Positions 1 through 10,618 are shown, counted from the first letter of the stretch. The stretch is DNA of 64,000 nt from JBCCXL01 sp039191605 (GCA_039191605.1 JBCCXL010000008.1:186001-250000); one strand, 5' to 3'. Program-made: numbers and translations. The notes: generated by a model from the sequence alone, not told the origin.

Positions 1-1
1 A

Positions 2-1657
2 GAGGTGACTGTGTTTGGTCTAGAGGAGCGCCTCGATCGGCGCCTAGTGGAGGGGGACGTCACAGATCGCGGCTTCTTCCAGCTCCGAGGCCTCGAGCCG
101 GGGCGCTACCGTCTGGTCGCTGGAGCCGCTGGTTTCGCCAATGCGGTGGTCGGTGGGGTCCAAATCCTCGAGCAGGCCGAGACCCTGCTGCCTCAGCCAG
201 TAGAGCTCCAGGCTCCAGCTCAGCTGGAGTTGGTGGTGACTCCGGGGCTCGACCCGCGGGGCCTGCCGCTGGAGATCGAGTGGTGGGGAAAGAGCCTGAG
301 TGGAGAAGAGGAGCGAACGGTTTACCCGTTGAGAAGTGACGGGTCTTGGCTCAGCCCGCCACTTTCGCCCGGTCGTCATTACGTCGCGGTTCGAAGTTCG
401 GGATGGGCGCAGTGGAAGCAGGAAAAGGTGGAGCTATCGCCCGGGAAGCAGACACATTTCCTCGACCTACCTTTTTATGAGGTCGAAGGTGTTGTCGAGT
501 GGCCTCGAGAGGCTCTCGAAGTCCTCGGGGATCGCGGCTGGCGCGGAGCTCGGGGACCCTTTGCCGATGCCAGCCTGTGGCTGACGGGGACCAGGCGAGA
601 CCGGAATCGGGCTCAAATGGATCTCGAGGCTCATGACGGAAGCGCGGAAGATGGTTTGTCCTTCACGGGCGTCCTGGCGCAAGCGGGGCGCTGGTACCCC
701 AAGCTCCGTCTTCCCGCTCTGGGAGAGTGGGTTCACTTCGAGCCGGTTGAGGTCCAGCCTCAGGATGGAGGACAGGCGCAGCGCTTGACGCTTCGCGTTC
801 CCTCCGGAAGTCTCCTAGTGGAGGTTGTCGACTCTGAGGGACAGCCGATTCCCGGTGCTGACCTGCGGCTCTCTATGGAAGGGAACGATCTCAACGCTCA
901 ACCGATCCAGGTGCGAACCGATCGCGAGGGTTTGGCGAGGATGAGCTTTCTGCGGGAGGGAGAGCACCGGCTGGTCGCGAGAGCGATGTCTCGAGCTGCC
1001 GTCCGCGCCCGAGTGCGGATCGAGGGATCGGAGCATCGGGAGCGTCTCGAGCTTCCTGGCCGAACGATTCTCCATGGGCGGCTTGTGGATCCGCAGGGCA
1101 AACCGCTTCTCGGAGCGCAGTTGATTGGACTACCCAAGTCCTGCGCTGACGGCGAGGAATGTCAGTATGTTCCCGGTTCGGTGAACGCGACAACTTCGTT
1201 GGACGGTCGATTCGAGCTGAATGTTGGCGAGAACGCCTCGGAGCTAAAGCTCTTCCTGTTGGCTCCCGGTCAGGCGCTGACATTGCGCACGCTGCGGGTG
1301 CCGTCGGCCGATAGTGATTCGGTAGGACGCTCTATGGCTCACCCCATCACTCTCCAGACAGAGGGGCAAGGCGGAACTCTCTATCTTCCCGAGGACTTCG
1401 TCGCTGCCGGCCTCCAGGTCAGTCTCGATGGCGTGCCGATCACGAGCAGTCTACTGCGCCGATGGGCTCAGGCACATGGCAGCAAGCCTACTGTTGACGG
1501 CCTCTGGCCAATCCCCCAGCTCGAGTCCGCTACCTATCAAGCCTGCTGGTGGACTGCCGACAATTCTCAGTTCTTCGGCTGTGAGGAGGTGCACCTCAGC
1601 CCTGGAGGAGAGGCTTTTCTTCAGCCGCCGGATCAGGTGGCTAAGGCACTCGAATAG
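2..1657 (+). CDS. Exported protein with carboxypeptidase-regulatory-like repeats (5' partial)
   Basis: The frame is open to the left edge, so the N-terminus is missing. A GTG at base 5 is possible, but it falls inside the end of a domain, because the first residues read like the last strands of a CarboxypepD_reg fold (GFFQLRGLEPGRYRLVA). Further beta-sandwich units follow at about residues 265-350 (VVDSEGQPIPGADL, then TDREGLARMSF) and 350-430 (GRLVDPQGKPLLGAQL, then TSLDGRFELNV). This repeat style is typical of extracellular or outer-membrane-associated proteins. It contains no recognisable catalytic motif. The gene converges on a small minus-strand gene 38 bases away, with a 10-bp inverted repeat at its stop. 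The family assignment is good; the specific role is unknown. Confidence 0.8.
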   Translation, partial: EVTVFGLEERLDRRLVEGDVTDRGFFQLRGLEPGRYRLVAGAAGFANAVVGGVQILEQAETLLPQPVELQAPAQLELVVTPGLDPRGLPLEIEWWGKSLSGEEERTVYPLRSDGSWLSPPLSPGRHYVAVRSSGWAQWKQEKVELSPGKQTHFLDLPFYEVEGVVEWPREALEVLGDRGWRGARGPFADASLWLTGTRRDRNRAQMDLEAHDGSAEDGLSFTGVLAQAGRWYPKLRLPALGEWVHFEPVEVQPQDGGQAQRLTLRVPSGSLLVEVVDSEGQPIPGADLRLSMEGNDLNAQPIQVRTDREGLARMSFLREGEHRLVARAMSRAAVRARVRIEGSEHRERLELPGRTILHGRLVDPQGKPLLGAQLIGLPKSCADGEECQYVPGSVNATTSLDGRFELNVGENASELKLFLLAPGQALTLRTLRVPSADSDSVGRSMAHPITLQTEGQGGTLYLPEDFVAAGLQVSLDGVPITSSLLRRWAQAHGSKPTVDGLWPIPQLESATYQACWWTADNSQFFGCEEVHLSPGGEAFLQPPDQVAKALE

Positions 1658-1686
1658 GAAGGACCGTGAAAAGCCTTCCTATTTGC
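1653..1686. terminator. Inverted repeat between convergent genes, candidate bidirectional terminator
   Basis: A perfect 10-bp stem, AATAGGAAGG and CCTTCCTATT, encloses an 11-base loop. It overlaps the stop codon of the first gene and lies between two convergent genes. The plus-strand tail is only weakly T-rich, so intrinsic termination is plausible but not certain. Confidence 0.45.
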
Positions 1687-1695
1687 CGCCCCGCC

Positions 1696-2115
1696 CTACT
1701 TCCGGCTTTCCCCAACGATCGCCTCGAGGGCCTGAGTCAGCGGACCGAGGATGGTTTGGTCCGTGCGGAACCCGAAGCTCAGGGTTTGGAGAACATCGCC
1801 ATGGTCGATGATCTGGCCGGTCACCTCGATGTGCCCAAGGCTCAGAAGCCGAAGGGTCAGATGCTCGTCGGAGTAGTTTTCTCCGAGGACTGCTTCGTCC
1901 TGAATACCGGCCTCGATTCGCTGCAGAGAGGCGAGGAATTCCTCTAGGTTGTCGAAAGCGAAGTCGCGGCGGCATTGAAGCCCGCTGGAGTGGACGACTA
2001 GGGTCGCGCGTCCGCTGGAGGCGTTAAATAGCTCAACGCCTTCGAGGATCACCTGCCGTTCGGCGTCGTGGGTTTTGAGCTCGATGCTCTGCTGGCCTGC
2101 AGTTCTCGCCCGCAT
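1696..2115 (-). CDS. WapI-family immunity-like small protein
   Basis: This 139-residue soluble protein has the layout I associate with the WapI/Imm-type families: a beta-rich N-terminus, a central helix on the pattern NLEEFLASLQRIEAG, and a closing segment on the pattern FGFRTDQTILGPLTQALEAI. In related proteins that closing block typically reads F-x-D-Q-T-x-L-x-x-L. Such proteins include immunity partners of contact-dependent nuclease toxins, but many copies occur alone. No toxin gene is visible here. It starts 16 bases after the stop of ettA on the same strand and is probably co-transcribed with it. The family call is moderate; an immunity function is only inferred. Confidence 0.55.
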   Translation of the reverse strand: MRARTAGQQSIELKTHDAERQVILEGVELFNASSGRATLVVHSSGLQCRRDFAFDNLEEFLASLQRIEAGIQDEAVLGENYSDEHLTLRLLSLGHIEVTGQIIDHGDVLQTLSFGFRTDQTILGPLTQALEAIVGESRK

Positions 2116-2130
2116 CCCGGCCTACCCCCG

Positions 2131-3816
<1,686 letters not shown>

Positions 3817-3968
3817 GGCGTTGCGTTTCCTCTCGTTGCCGTGAACGGCAGATAGGGAAGGTGGAGAGCTCGTAGAGGGAGAGAGAGTGGTGGGAAGCAA
3901 GGGCGGTTCGCCGGCAGGCGATCCGGCGGGAGGTTATCTCATCCCGGTCAAGGGAGGAAGCGGCAGCG

Positions 3969-3977
3969 TGGTATGCT
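3969..3977 (+). promoter_or_regulatory. Candidate extended -10 element upstream of the borosin pair
   Basis: TGGTATGCT fits an extended -10 (TGn followed by TATnnT) in the gap between divergent ettA and the borosin precursor. No convincing -35 hexamer lies at normal spacing. Use of this site would give a leader of about 190 bases. Confidence 0.25.
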
Positions 3978-4177
3978 TTCAAGCCTCATCATTCAGTGGT
4001 GCCCCTCGGGTTATCAGCCGAAAGGCTCGCCTTGCCTGCTGCCTCCGACATACGAAGGTAGGAGCTCTCTAGGTGGGCGTTGCCTTGCGGCGGTCAGCGT
4101 CCGCTCCTCTGCGGTCGACACCAACCCCCGGTGCACCATCGCGGTCCACCCCACGTTTCAGGAGGCTTGATAGCAAA

Positions 4178-4396
4178 ATGAGCGCCAGCGGCAGCAACGT
4201 CAACAACTTCATCGACGATCTGGTTAACGACCCCGACAAATGGGCTCAGCTGCGCACTCAGCCGCAGGAGGTGCTCTCCAATTCCGGACTGAGCCAGTCA
4301 GAGCAGGACATGCTGACCAAGGGCTCGGTCAACGAGCTCTCCGGGGATACCGGGCGTGATCCCAACAAGCTCGCCAGCATGATCATCATCTGGTGA
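4178..4396 (+). CDS. Split-borosin precursor peptide
   Basis: This 72-residue peptide is the predicted substrate of the N-methyltransferase encoded four bases downstream. Residues about 8-55 form the short all-helical LigA-like borosin-binding domain, recognisable from NFIDDLVNDPDKW, a Pro before EVLSNSGLSQSEQ, and DMLTKGS. A polar linker (SGDTGRDPNK) leads to a hydrophobic C-terminal tail, LASMIIIW, which is the likely core. In split borosins of the SonA type the methylated amides lie in such a tail. The ATG at 4178 is preferred over an in-frame upstream extension because a GGAGG lies about 13 bases upstream and the domain begins there. Which residues are methylated, and whether the tail is cleaved off, cannot be read from sequence. 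Confidence 0.85.
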   Translation: MSASGSNVNNFIDDLVNDPDKWAQLRTQPQEVLSNSGLSQSEQDMLTKGSVNELSGDTGRDPNKLASMIIIW

Positions 4397-4400
4397 CGCG

Positions 4401-5207
4401 ATGACCGAAGGTGCCCGCGGGGCCGCGAGCGGTACGCTTTGGGTCGTAGGAACGGGGATCGCCCCGGCCCTACAGATCACCGGCGAAGCCCGATCCGCTC
4501 TCAGCTCGGCCTCGCGGGTCTTCTACCTGCTCAACGATGTGGTGGGGAGGCGGTGGATTCAGGCGCTGCGTCCCGACGCCGTGTCGTTGGCGGATAGCTA
4601 CGCTGCGGGCAAAGAGCGGCTGCAGACCTACGAGGAGATCGTAGAGCGAGTGCTGCAGCCGGTGCGGGAAGGGGAGCAGGTGGCGGTAGCCTTCTACGGC
4701 CATCCGGGAGTCTTCGTGCGCCCCGGCCATGAGCTGGTGCGACGGGCGGTGGCGGAAGGGCATCGAGCGGTGATGCTGCCGGGGGTGAGCGCGGAGGATT
4801 GTTTATTTGCCGACCTGGGAGTCGACCCAGCGCAGGTCGGGTGCCAGAGCTTCGAGGCGAACGATTTCCTGCTCCACGAGCGGCGCTTCGACCCTCGCAG
4901 CGCGCTGGTGCTGTGGCAGGTGGGGGTGATCGGCAATCGCATCTTTCGGCCGGACAACGACTACGATCTCGGAGCCCTGGAGCTGCTGGCGGAAGCCCTG
5001 CTGGAGCATTATCCCCGGGGGCATCAAGCGGTGATCTACGAGGCGCAGGAGCTGCCGGTGGTCGAGCCCCGGCGAGAAAAAGTGCGGATCGAGGATCTGC
5101 CGCGCTCGAGGCCGACGGCAAAGTCGACGCTCTACGTGCCGCCCCTGGCCACCGGTGAGCCCAATGAGGCGCGGCGCCGGCGACTGGAAGCCCTAGCGCA
5201 GCCCTGA
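4401..5207 (+). CDS. Split-borosin alpha-N-methyltransferase (SonM/OphMA type)
   Basis: This SAM-dependent tetrapyrrole-methylase-fold enzyme methylates backbone amides of a peptide. It has 268 residues with an N-terminal LWVVGTGI strand-loop, AFYGHPGVFV at about 97-106, GVSAEDCLFADLGVDP, and a C-terminal STLYVPP motif. That last motif is characteristic of the OphMA family and not of cobalamin or sirohaem methylases. Tyr67, Arg73 and Tyr77 in DSYAAGKERLQTYEE have the same spacing as the catalytic Tyr66/Arg72/Tyr76 set I recall for OphMA, and Tyr99 sits in the FYGHPG loop. The precursor is a separate gene just upstream, so this is the split architecture of Shewanella SonM/SonA. No protease, transporter or other tailoring enzyme lies next to the pair. 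Translation is probably coupled to the precursor. Confidence 0.9.
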   Translation: MTEGARGAASGTLWVVGTGIAPALQITGEARSALSSASRVFYLLNDVVGRRWIQALRPDAVSLADSYAAGKERLQTYEEIVERVLQPVREGEQVAVAFYGHPGVFVRPGHELVRRAVAEGHRAVMLPGVSAEDCLFADLGVDPAQVGCQSFEANDFLLHERRFDPRSALVLWQVGVIGNRIFRPDNDYDLGALELLAEALLEHYPRGHQAVIYEAQELPVVEPRREKVRIEDLPRSRPTAKSTLYVPPLATGEPNEARRRRLEALAQP

Positions 5208-5244
5208 GGCTTCGCGGTGTAAGCCCTGGCGCAGCCCTGAGGCT
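5188..5244 (+). repeat. Two-copy 33-bp tandem duplication across a stop codon
   Basis: Bases 5188-5211 and 5221-5244 are identical over 24 positions except one (CCCTAGCG versus CCCTGGCG), with a 33-base period. The first copy contains the methyltransferase stop codon. A slipped duplication of the gene's 3' end is the simplest explanation. Confidence 0.8.
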
Positions 5245-5354
5245 GGAGGCTGCGCAGTGTGGCCGGCTAGCTCAAGGGTGAGAGGCGTTCTGCTCCCCGG
5301 GCTCGCGGCTCGACCGTCTTTGCAGCGGAGAGCACGAGCGACGCGGGGATGCGC

Positions 5355-6698
5355 TTATTCTGAGGCTGGGGCCGAAATCGACTCTGATTCCTCGGCCGAC
5401 TTCTGGGCTGTCGTCTCTTGGGTAGCCGCTTCCTCAGCGGTCGACTCTTCGGCTTCACAGGGGCCCGTAGGAGCCTTGGCGCGGGCCTGGGAGGCGGCGA
5501 AGTCGAGCTGCAGGTAGATGCGGGAAACCGGCGACGAGGAGATCGAGAACCAGCTCTCCCGCGGTGACCCGACGACGGGGGCGAAGGAGAGACGATCGCC
5601 GTTTTCCCCAATGGTGGTGCGGGCGTGGCAGGTCATGCACGAGGATCGTGCGGTCATGCCGGCTTCGATCACCGAATTGGCCAAAATGATAGGCCGCCCC
5701 TGCCCGTCGACGAAGGTCGCCTGAGTGCCGTTGAGCCGGTACTGGCTCCAGATGTCCGGATCCAGGCCGTTGCGCTTGAAGGACTTGAGGAGCGCGTTGG
5801 AGGGCTGATCGGTGCCCGCCTCGATGCCGTAGCGATCTCGTTGCAGCGTCACGAGCTCGCGATTGGGATTGTCGACGTGCTCCCAGGTGGCCCAAAACCA
5901 TTGCGGCAGCACCTTGGCCATGATGTGGAAAGCCACCAGGCCGAGGCGCTGACCGTCCACCATCCGGGTGTGGTACCTGCTGGCGTCTTCCTCCGAAACC
6001 CGCTGCCAGGCGGCCTTGATGAAGAAGGAGCCGCCGGGGAATCCTGGATCCGCCGACCGATTGTTTCGATAGCGATCGTAGAGCTTTTCCTGGCCGTTGA
6101 GATTCCACAGCTCCTGAACCAGCAGCCAGTTGAAGGCGGGGCGGTTGAGGTGGACCTCCGAGATCATGTGGTCATTGACCCCGTCGAGCTCTTCCTCGAG
6201 CTGCTGCTGGGCGCGCTCGCTGAAATTATCGGAGGCAAACTCTCGCAGCATCTGCTGCTGGAGCAGCTGATCATCGAAGACCTCGACCTCCTCCGGCGTC
6301 GGCCAGGTGGGCTGACAGTTCGGGTTGCCGAAAACCGCCTCGACATCCGCCCAGGTCTCCCACTCTCTGCGGTCGGGGGCCGCCTTCGCGGGGGAGTTGA
6401 CGTGAATGAACATGTCCCAGGCCAGGGTTGCGGGGCCGCGGCCGGTGGTCAGCAGGCGCTCCGCGGAGAGTCGCAGCACGTCGGCCAGATCGTTGGGATC
6501 CTTCACCTCGCTCACCAGCTCCTCGATGTCGATGGTGGTCTGGGCGTGGATCTCGGCGGCGGGAATCACCAGCATCGCCGCTAGGCCTAGAATCAGCAGA
6601 AGAGGACTGATTCTCCGGGCAGCAGCGAAGTCGAAGATTTGGCAGCGGGTGACGGTAGGTCGGCGGCCCACGATGGTGACCGGTGCGAGGTCGAGCAT
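5355..6698 (-). CDS. Exported haem-binding protein with one CxxCH (cytochrome-family)
   Basis: This 447-residue protein has an N-terminal export segment at about 29-52 (SPLLLILGLAAMLVIPAAEIHA) and one c-type haem motif, CMTCH, at 354-358. It also has a Trp-rich stretch, LPQWFWATWEHVDNPN, typical of a family annotated only as cytochrome-like. The haem region is followed by an acidic, Ala/Glu-rich tail from about residue 405. It is probably periplasmic and may act in electron transfer or sensing. Its start codon shares a single base with the stop codon of the upstream kinase gene (TGATG), so the two are translationally coupled. Its exact function is unknown to me. Confidence 0.75.
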   Translation of the reverse strand: MLDLAPVTIVGRRPTVTRCQIFDFAAARRISPLLLILGLAAMLVIPAAEIHAQTTIDIEELVSEVKDPNDLADVLRLSAERLLTTGRGPATLAWDMFIHVNSPAKAAPDRREWETWADVEAVFGNPNCQPTWPTPEEVEVFDDQLLQQQMLREFASDNFSERAQQQLEEELDGVNDHMISEVHLNRPAFNWLLVQELWNLNGQEKLYDRYRNNRSADPGFPGGSFFIKAAWQRVSEEDASRYHTRMVDGQRLGLVAFHIMAKVLPQWFWATWEHVDNPNRELVTLQRDRYGIEAGTDQPSNALLKSFKRNGLDPDIWSQYRLNGTQATFVDGQGRPIILANSVIEAGMTARSSCMTCHARTTIGENGDRLSFAPVVGSPRESWFSISSSPVSRIYLQLDFAASQARAKAPTGPCEAEESTAEEAATQETTAQKSAEESESISAPASE

Positions 6699-9600
6699 CA
6701 GGAATCCTCCTTCAAGAGATTCGATTGGGATGACGAGGACGACGAATCATCGGTTCCGGCAGCGACAGGCTTGGCGACGCTGGGCTGTACCAGGGTGGGG
6801 GCGCTGAGCTGATCGAGGGTGGGAGTATCGAGGTCCGCGGGCGCCTCGGGGAGCACGGCGGAAGACCACAGAGCGCTGTCGGCGTCGGGGATCTCGGTGG
6901 CGGTGGCGAAGGCCCGGGCGATGGGCTGATGAGCCCAGAAGCTGCGCAGCGCGTCTCCGGTGAGGTGTCGGGAGAGGGTGTCGAGCATCTCTCGACAGCA
7001 GGTCAGAGCGCCTTCCCGGCCGGCCTGGGCCAGCAGCCAGCAGATCTCCGCACGGGTGGCTACGAGCCCTCCGGTGGGGAGCTCCACCTGTTTCGGCGGG
7101 AGCTTACCGAGGGCTGCGAGGTAGGCGTCCAGCAGCGGGCGGTGGGCGTCGATACCGGTTTCTGCGATCAGCTGGAGGGCCTGCTGCACCGCCTCACCGC
7201 TGCTCTCTGGGTCGCCCTGCTCATAGGCCACTCGAGCGAGGGCGGTGGTGCCCTCCAGCACGCCGTAGGCGGCGCCCAACTCCCTACAGGCGGCCAGCCC
7301 CTTTTCGATCTGCCGACGGGCTTCGTCTAGCCGGCGCCGGGCGCGGAGGATTTCGGCGGTGCCGAAATGTCCAAAGGCGGTGTGAAAGGGAGAGCCGAGG
7401 GCGCGGTGCACGTCTCGTAGCTGACGGTCCAGCTCCTCAGCTTGCTCCACCGCGCCTTCCGCGAGGCAAAGCAGGCAGAAATTGCCGAGAGCGAGGGCCT
7501 CGGCTTCGAGGAAGCCTAGATCCCGGGCTAGCGCCAGCGCTGACTCGTAGGAGGAGCGGGCTGCGGGGAAGTCCGAAAGCAGATAGTGAGCCAGGGCGAG
7601 ATCCGCTAAAGCTCGGGCTCGGGTGCGCTCGAGGCCTCGTTGGCCGGCGAGGCGGATGCCTTCTTCCAGGTAGCGAAGGGCCTCCGAGGGCTGATCGAGG
7701 CCGAGTTGGGCGGCGCCGAGGGCGCAGGCTGCATCGGCGGTGCCGTCGTCATCCCCTAGAGCACGGCAGAGCTCCAGCTGTTGGAGGGAGTGGGTGCGGG
7801 CGCTAGCGAAGTCCCCGGCCCTCAGGGCGGAGTGCCCCAGGAGGCCCAGCACCTCCGCCTCCACCGCTTCGGCTTGCTCTTCCCCTGACTTCGAGGCCGC
7901 TCCGGCGAGCTGTAGGGCTTCCTGCAGTCGATCGGTGGCTTCGGCGCTGCCGGTCTCCAGCAGATGACGGCCCTGGTAGAGCCGGGCCTGGGCTCCGAGG
8001 AGCTCATGCCCTAACTCGTCGGCGATCACCGCGGCAGCAGCGGCAGCTTCCGCCTCTTCTTCTCGTCGGCCGAGGACAAAGAAGCAATCGCAGCGCTTCA
8101 GCAGCAGCTCGCAGCGGCGCTGACGGCCGCTCTCGGAGCCACCGACCTCGGCTTCCAGGGCGAGGTCGGAGAGATCGAGAAGCGCCTCCCAATCGTAGCT
8201 GGCGGCGAGATGGTCCACCGCCGGGACGGCGTAGCGCATCCCTTCCTCCGGGCGGTCTCCCCGCAGGAAGTGGCGGCAGAGATCCACCGCCAGCTCCCCG
8301 TCGTTGACGTCGCCGTGGCGAGCGAGGAGCACTTCCGCTAGGCGCGCGTGGTAGGCGCGACGGAGGATTGGGGGGAGGCTGGTGTAGAGCAGCTCCTGCA
8401 GCAGATGGTGGTCGAAGTGGCCGAGGCGACCGCTGCTGCGCACCAGGCCGGTGCGGCGCTCTAGGTTCACCAAGCGCTCCAGCAGACCGATGGGAGAGAT
8501 ATCTCTCACCTTGGCGATGATCTCGGGGTCGAAGCGGAAGCCGTAGACCGCCGCGGCGTCGAGCACCGCGCGATCTTCTGAGTCGAGATCTCGCAGTCGC
8601 GCCTCCAGCAGGCCGCGGACCGAGCCCGGGAGGGGGACGGTGCCGGTGCTCGAGGAGGGGGGCGGGGTGGCGATGACGGCCTGCAGCGGCTCGGCGGCGG
8701 TGGGATTCTGGCGCTGTTCCGCCAGCTCTCTCAGCATCTCGGCGACAAAGAGGGGGTTGCCGTCGGACTGCACCGCGATTCGTTTGGCCAGGCGATGGCT
8801 GCCGGTGAGGCCCCCGAGGGCTTCGTGAACCATGCGCTGGACTTCCTCCACCGCGAGCCGCTCGAGACTGAGGCGGCGCCCATGGCGCAGATCGAGAAAA
8901 GGCTCCAGATCCTCCGGCGGCAGCCCCGGACGAGCGCTCACCACCAGCAGGATCGGTAGCTCTCCGACCACCGCGGCGACGGAGGCGAGTCGGGCGCGGG
9001 CGGCGGCTCCGGCGAAGTGGAGATCGTCCAACAGCCACAGGATGGGGCCGTCGGAGCTCAGGGAGCGGGCGAGCTGACGGAACAGGGCGTGGACGGCGTC
9101 CGGCGACAGAGGCTCGCTGCCGGTGGGAGGGGGGAGGCCCGCCAGCAGGGCGGCGAAGGCCGGTGCTAGTTGGGGAGTTTGGGGCAGCAGCTGGATCAGC
9201 TGCTGCTCGACGTCCGGCCCACCGAGATAGGTAATGAGAGAGTCGGCGAGGGCTCCTGGGCCGTGGCGATCTCCCGGGGTATTGGAGCCGTAGAGCACCC
9301 GTGGCGCGTCCTGGCGGGAGCGCTGGCGCAGCCGTTGGGTGAGCTCGTGCATCAGCCGACTCTTGCCGACTCCCGCCTCACCTTCGATCAGCAGCACCGA
9401 TCCACGCCCGGCACGGGCCCCGTGCCACAGCTCTTGGAGCAGGGTGAGCTCGTCGTGGCGGCCCTGGAAAGGGGTATCCCGGCTGACCTCGGGAACCGCC
9501 AAGCGATCGGTGCTGGTGCCCTCCGTGGCGGGGCGCCGGCCGGCCCACCATCGGGAGCTCTCCCCGTCGTCGAGGGCCCGGGCAAGATCCGCGGCGGTGA

Positions 9601-10423
9601 CGAAGCGATCCTCCGGCGCCTTCTCCAGCAGGCAGGTGATCACCGCCTCGAGGAACAGGGAGATCTCCGGGCGCAGCTGGCTGATGGGATCCGGGACGGT
9701 GTTGAGGTGACGCCCCACCACCGCCTTGGGATCGCCGACGGCGAAGGGCTGAGACGCGGTCGCCGCCTCGTAGAGCACCACGCCGAGGGAATAGAGATCG
9801 GAGATGGGGCCGACTTCGGCACCGGTGATCTGTTCCGGAGAGGCGTAGTCCAGAGTGCCGACGAAGTAGCCGGTTTGGGTCAAGCGACCGCCGCCGCCGA
9901 TCAGGCCGGCGATGCCCAGATCCATCAATTTCACCTGATAGTCCGGCGTCAGCAGGATGTTGGTGGGCTTCAGATCGCGGTGTACCGCCCCCGCTCGATG
10001 GACCGCCTCCAGGGCCTCGGCGATCTGCCCCGCCAGGGCGCGAAGCAGCGGCTCCGGAACGGGGCCGAGACGGTTCATCACCTGTCTCAGGGTGCGGCCC
10101 TCGACGTATTCCATCACCAGGAAGTGCTGGGACACGCCCTCTACGGTGGCGGTGCCGAGCTCGAAGGTTCGCACCACCGCGGGGTGATCCACCACCTGCC
10201 CCAGCTCTCCCTCCCGCTGAAAGCGCATCAGCGTGGCGGAATCGACCCGTTCCGGACGCAGCACTTTGACCGCCACGGAGGTGCCGGCGGCGGCGTAGGG
10301 GCGGTCCTTTATCAGCTTGCCTCGATACACCGAACCATAGCTGCCGGTGCCCAGGAGGGCGTCCGGACGGCAGGGCCCGAGGCGCCCTGGCAGTAGGTCG
10401 GGGGAGGACGGGTCGGGGGCCAT
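6698..10423 (-). CDS. Serine/threonine kinase fused to AAA-type ATPase and TPR array
   Basis: This 1241-residue signalling protein starts with a Hanks-type kinase domain (about 15-285): glycine loop GTGSYGSVYRG, Lys53 in VAVKVL, HRDLKPTN catalytic loop, and DLG in place of DFG. A predicted-ATPase/STAND region follows, with P-loop GEAGVGKSRL and Walker B LWLLDDLH, then many helical TPR-like repeats from about residue 720 to 1140. This resembles PknK/MalT-like regulators, in which the kinase is governed by a sensor ATPase and superhelical repeats. It has no membrane segment. The C-terminal Ser-rich tail (about 1220-1236) could be an autophosphorylation region. It is coupled to the downstream haem protein through a one-base TGATG overlap. 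Substrates are unknown. Confidence 0.9.
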   Translation of the reverse strand: MAPDPSSPDLLPGRLGPCRPDALLGTGSYGSVYRGKLIKDRPYAAAGTSVAVKVLRPERVDSATLMRFQREGELGQVVDHPAVVRTFELGTATVEGVSQHFLVMEYVEGRTLRQVMNRLGPVPEPLLRALAGQIAEALEAVHRAGAVHRDLKPTNILLTPDYQVKLMDLGIAGLIGGGGRLTQTGYFVGTLDYASPEQITGAEVGPISDLYSLGVVLYEAATASQPFAVGDPKAVVGRHLNTVPDPISQLRPEISLFLEAVITCLLEKAPEDRFVTAADLARALDDGESSRWWAGRRPATEGTSTDRLAVPEVSRDTPFQGRHDELTLLQELWHGARAGRGSVLLIEGEAGVGKSRLMHELTQRLRQRSRQDAPRVLYGSNTPGDRHGPGALADSLITYLGGPDVEQQLIQLLPQTPQLAPAFAALLAGLPPPTGSEPLSPDAVHALFRQLARSLSSDGPILWLLDDLHFAGAAARARLASVAAVVGELPILLVVSARPGLPPEDLEPFLDLRHGRRLSLERLAVEEVQRMVHEALGGLTGSHRLAKRIAVQSDGNPLFVAEMLRELAEQRQNPTAAEPLQAVIATPPPSSSTGTVPLPGSVRGLLEARLRDLDSEDRAVLDAAAVYGFRFDPEIIAKVRDISPIGLLERLVNLERRTGLVRSSGRLGHFDHHLLQELLYTSLPPILRRAYHARLAEVLLARHGDVNDGELAVDLCRHFLRGDRPEEGMRYAVPAVDHLAASYDWEALLDLSDLALEAEVGGSESGRQRRCELLLKRCDCFFVLGRREEEAEAAAAAAVIADELGHELLGAQARLYQGRHLLETGSAEATDRLQEALQLAGAASKSGEEQAEAVEAEVLGLLGHSALRAGDFASARTHSLQQLELCRALGDDDGTADAACALGAAQLGLDQPSEALRYLEEGIRLAGQRGLERTRARALADLALAHYLLSDFPAARSSYESALALARDLGFLEAEALALGNFCLLCLAEGAVEQAEELDRQLRDVHRALGSPFHTAFGHFGTAEILRARRRLDEARRQIEKGLAACRELGAAYGVLEGTTALARVAYEQGDPESSGEAVQQALQLIAETGIDAHRPLLDAYLAALGKLPPKQVELPTGGLVATRAEICWLLAQAGREGALTCCREMLDTLSRHLTGDALRSFWAHQPIARAFATATEIPDADSALWSSAVLPEAPADLDTPTLDQLSAPTLVQPSVAKPVAAGTDDSSSSSSQSNLLKEDS

Positions 10424-10618
10424 GACTCGGAATCTCTCAGCGCCGATGAAAACGGTAGAGCGCGCCCTGGATTGGGGGCGAGATAATCTTCGCGAGAAGC
10501 ACTCGAAAACCTATCATGCTCCTGGGAACCTGAGGCCTTCGAAGGCGGGAAGTTCGCAGCGTGAACGAGCTCCGTGGATGCCCTAGCAAGGTTTCTGCTG
10601 GGGGGGTATTCTCGTCCT

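Noticed and set aside
4401..5207. Cobalamin or sirohaem biosynthesis methyltransferase
   Set aside because: The fold is shared, but the STLYVPP end, the FYGHPG loop, the Tyr-Arg-Tyr spacing and the adjacent precursor fit borosin enzymes, and no cobalamin gene is near.
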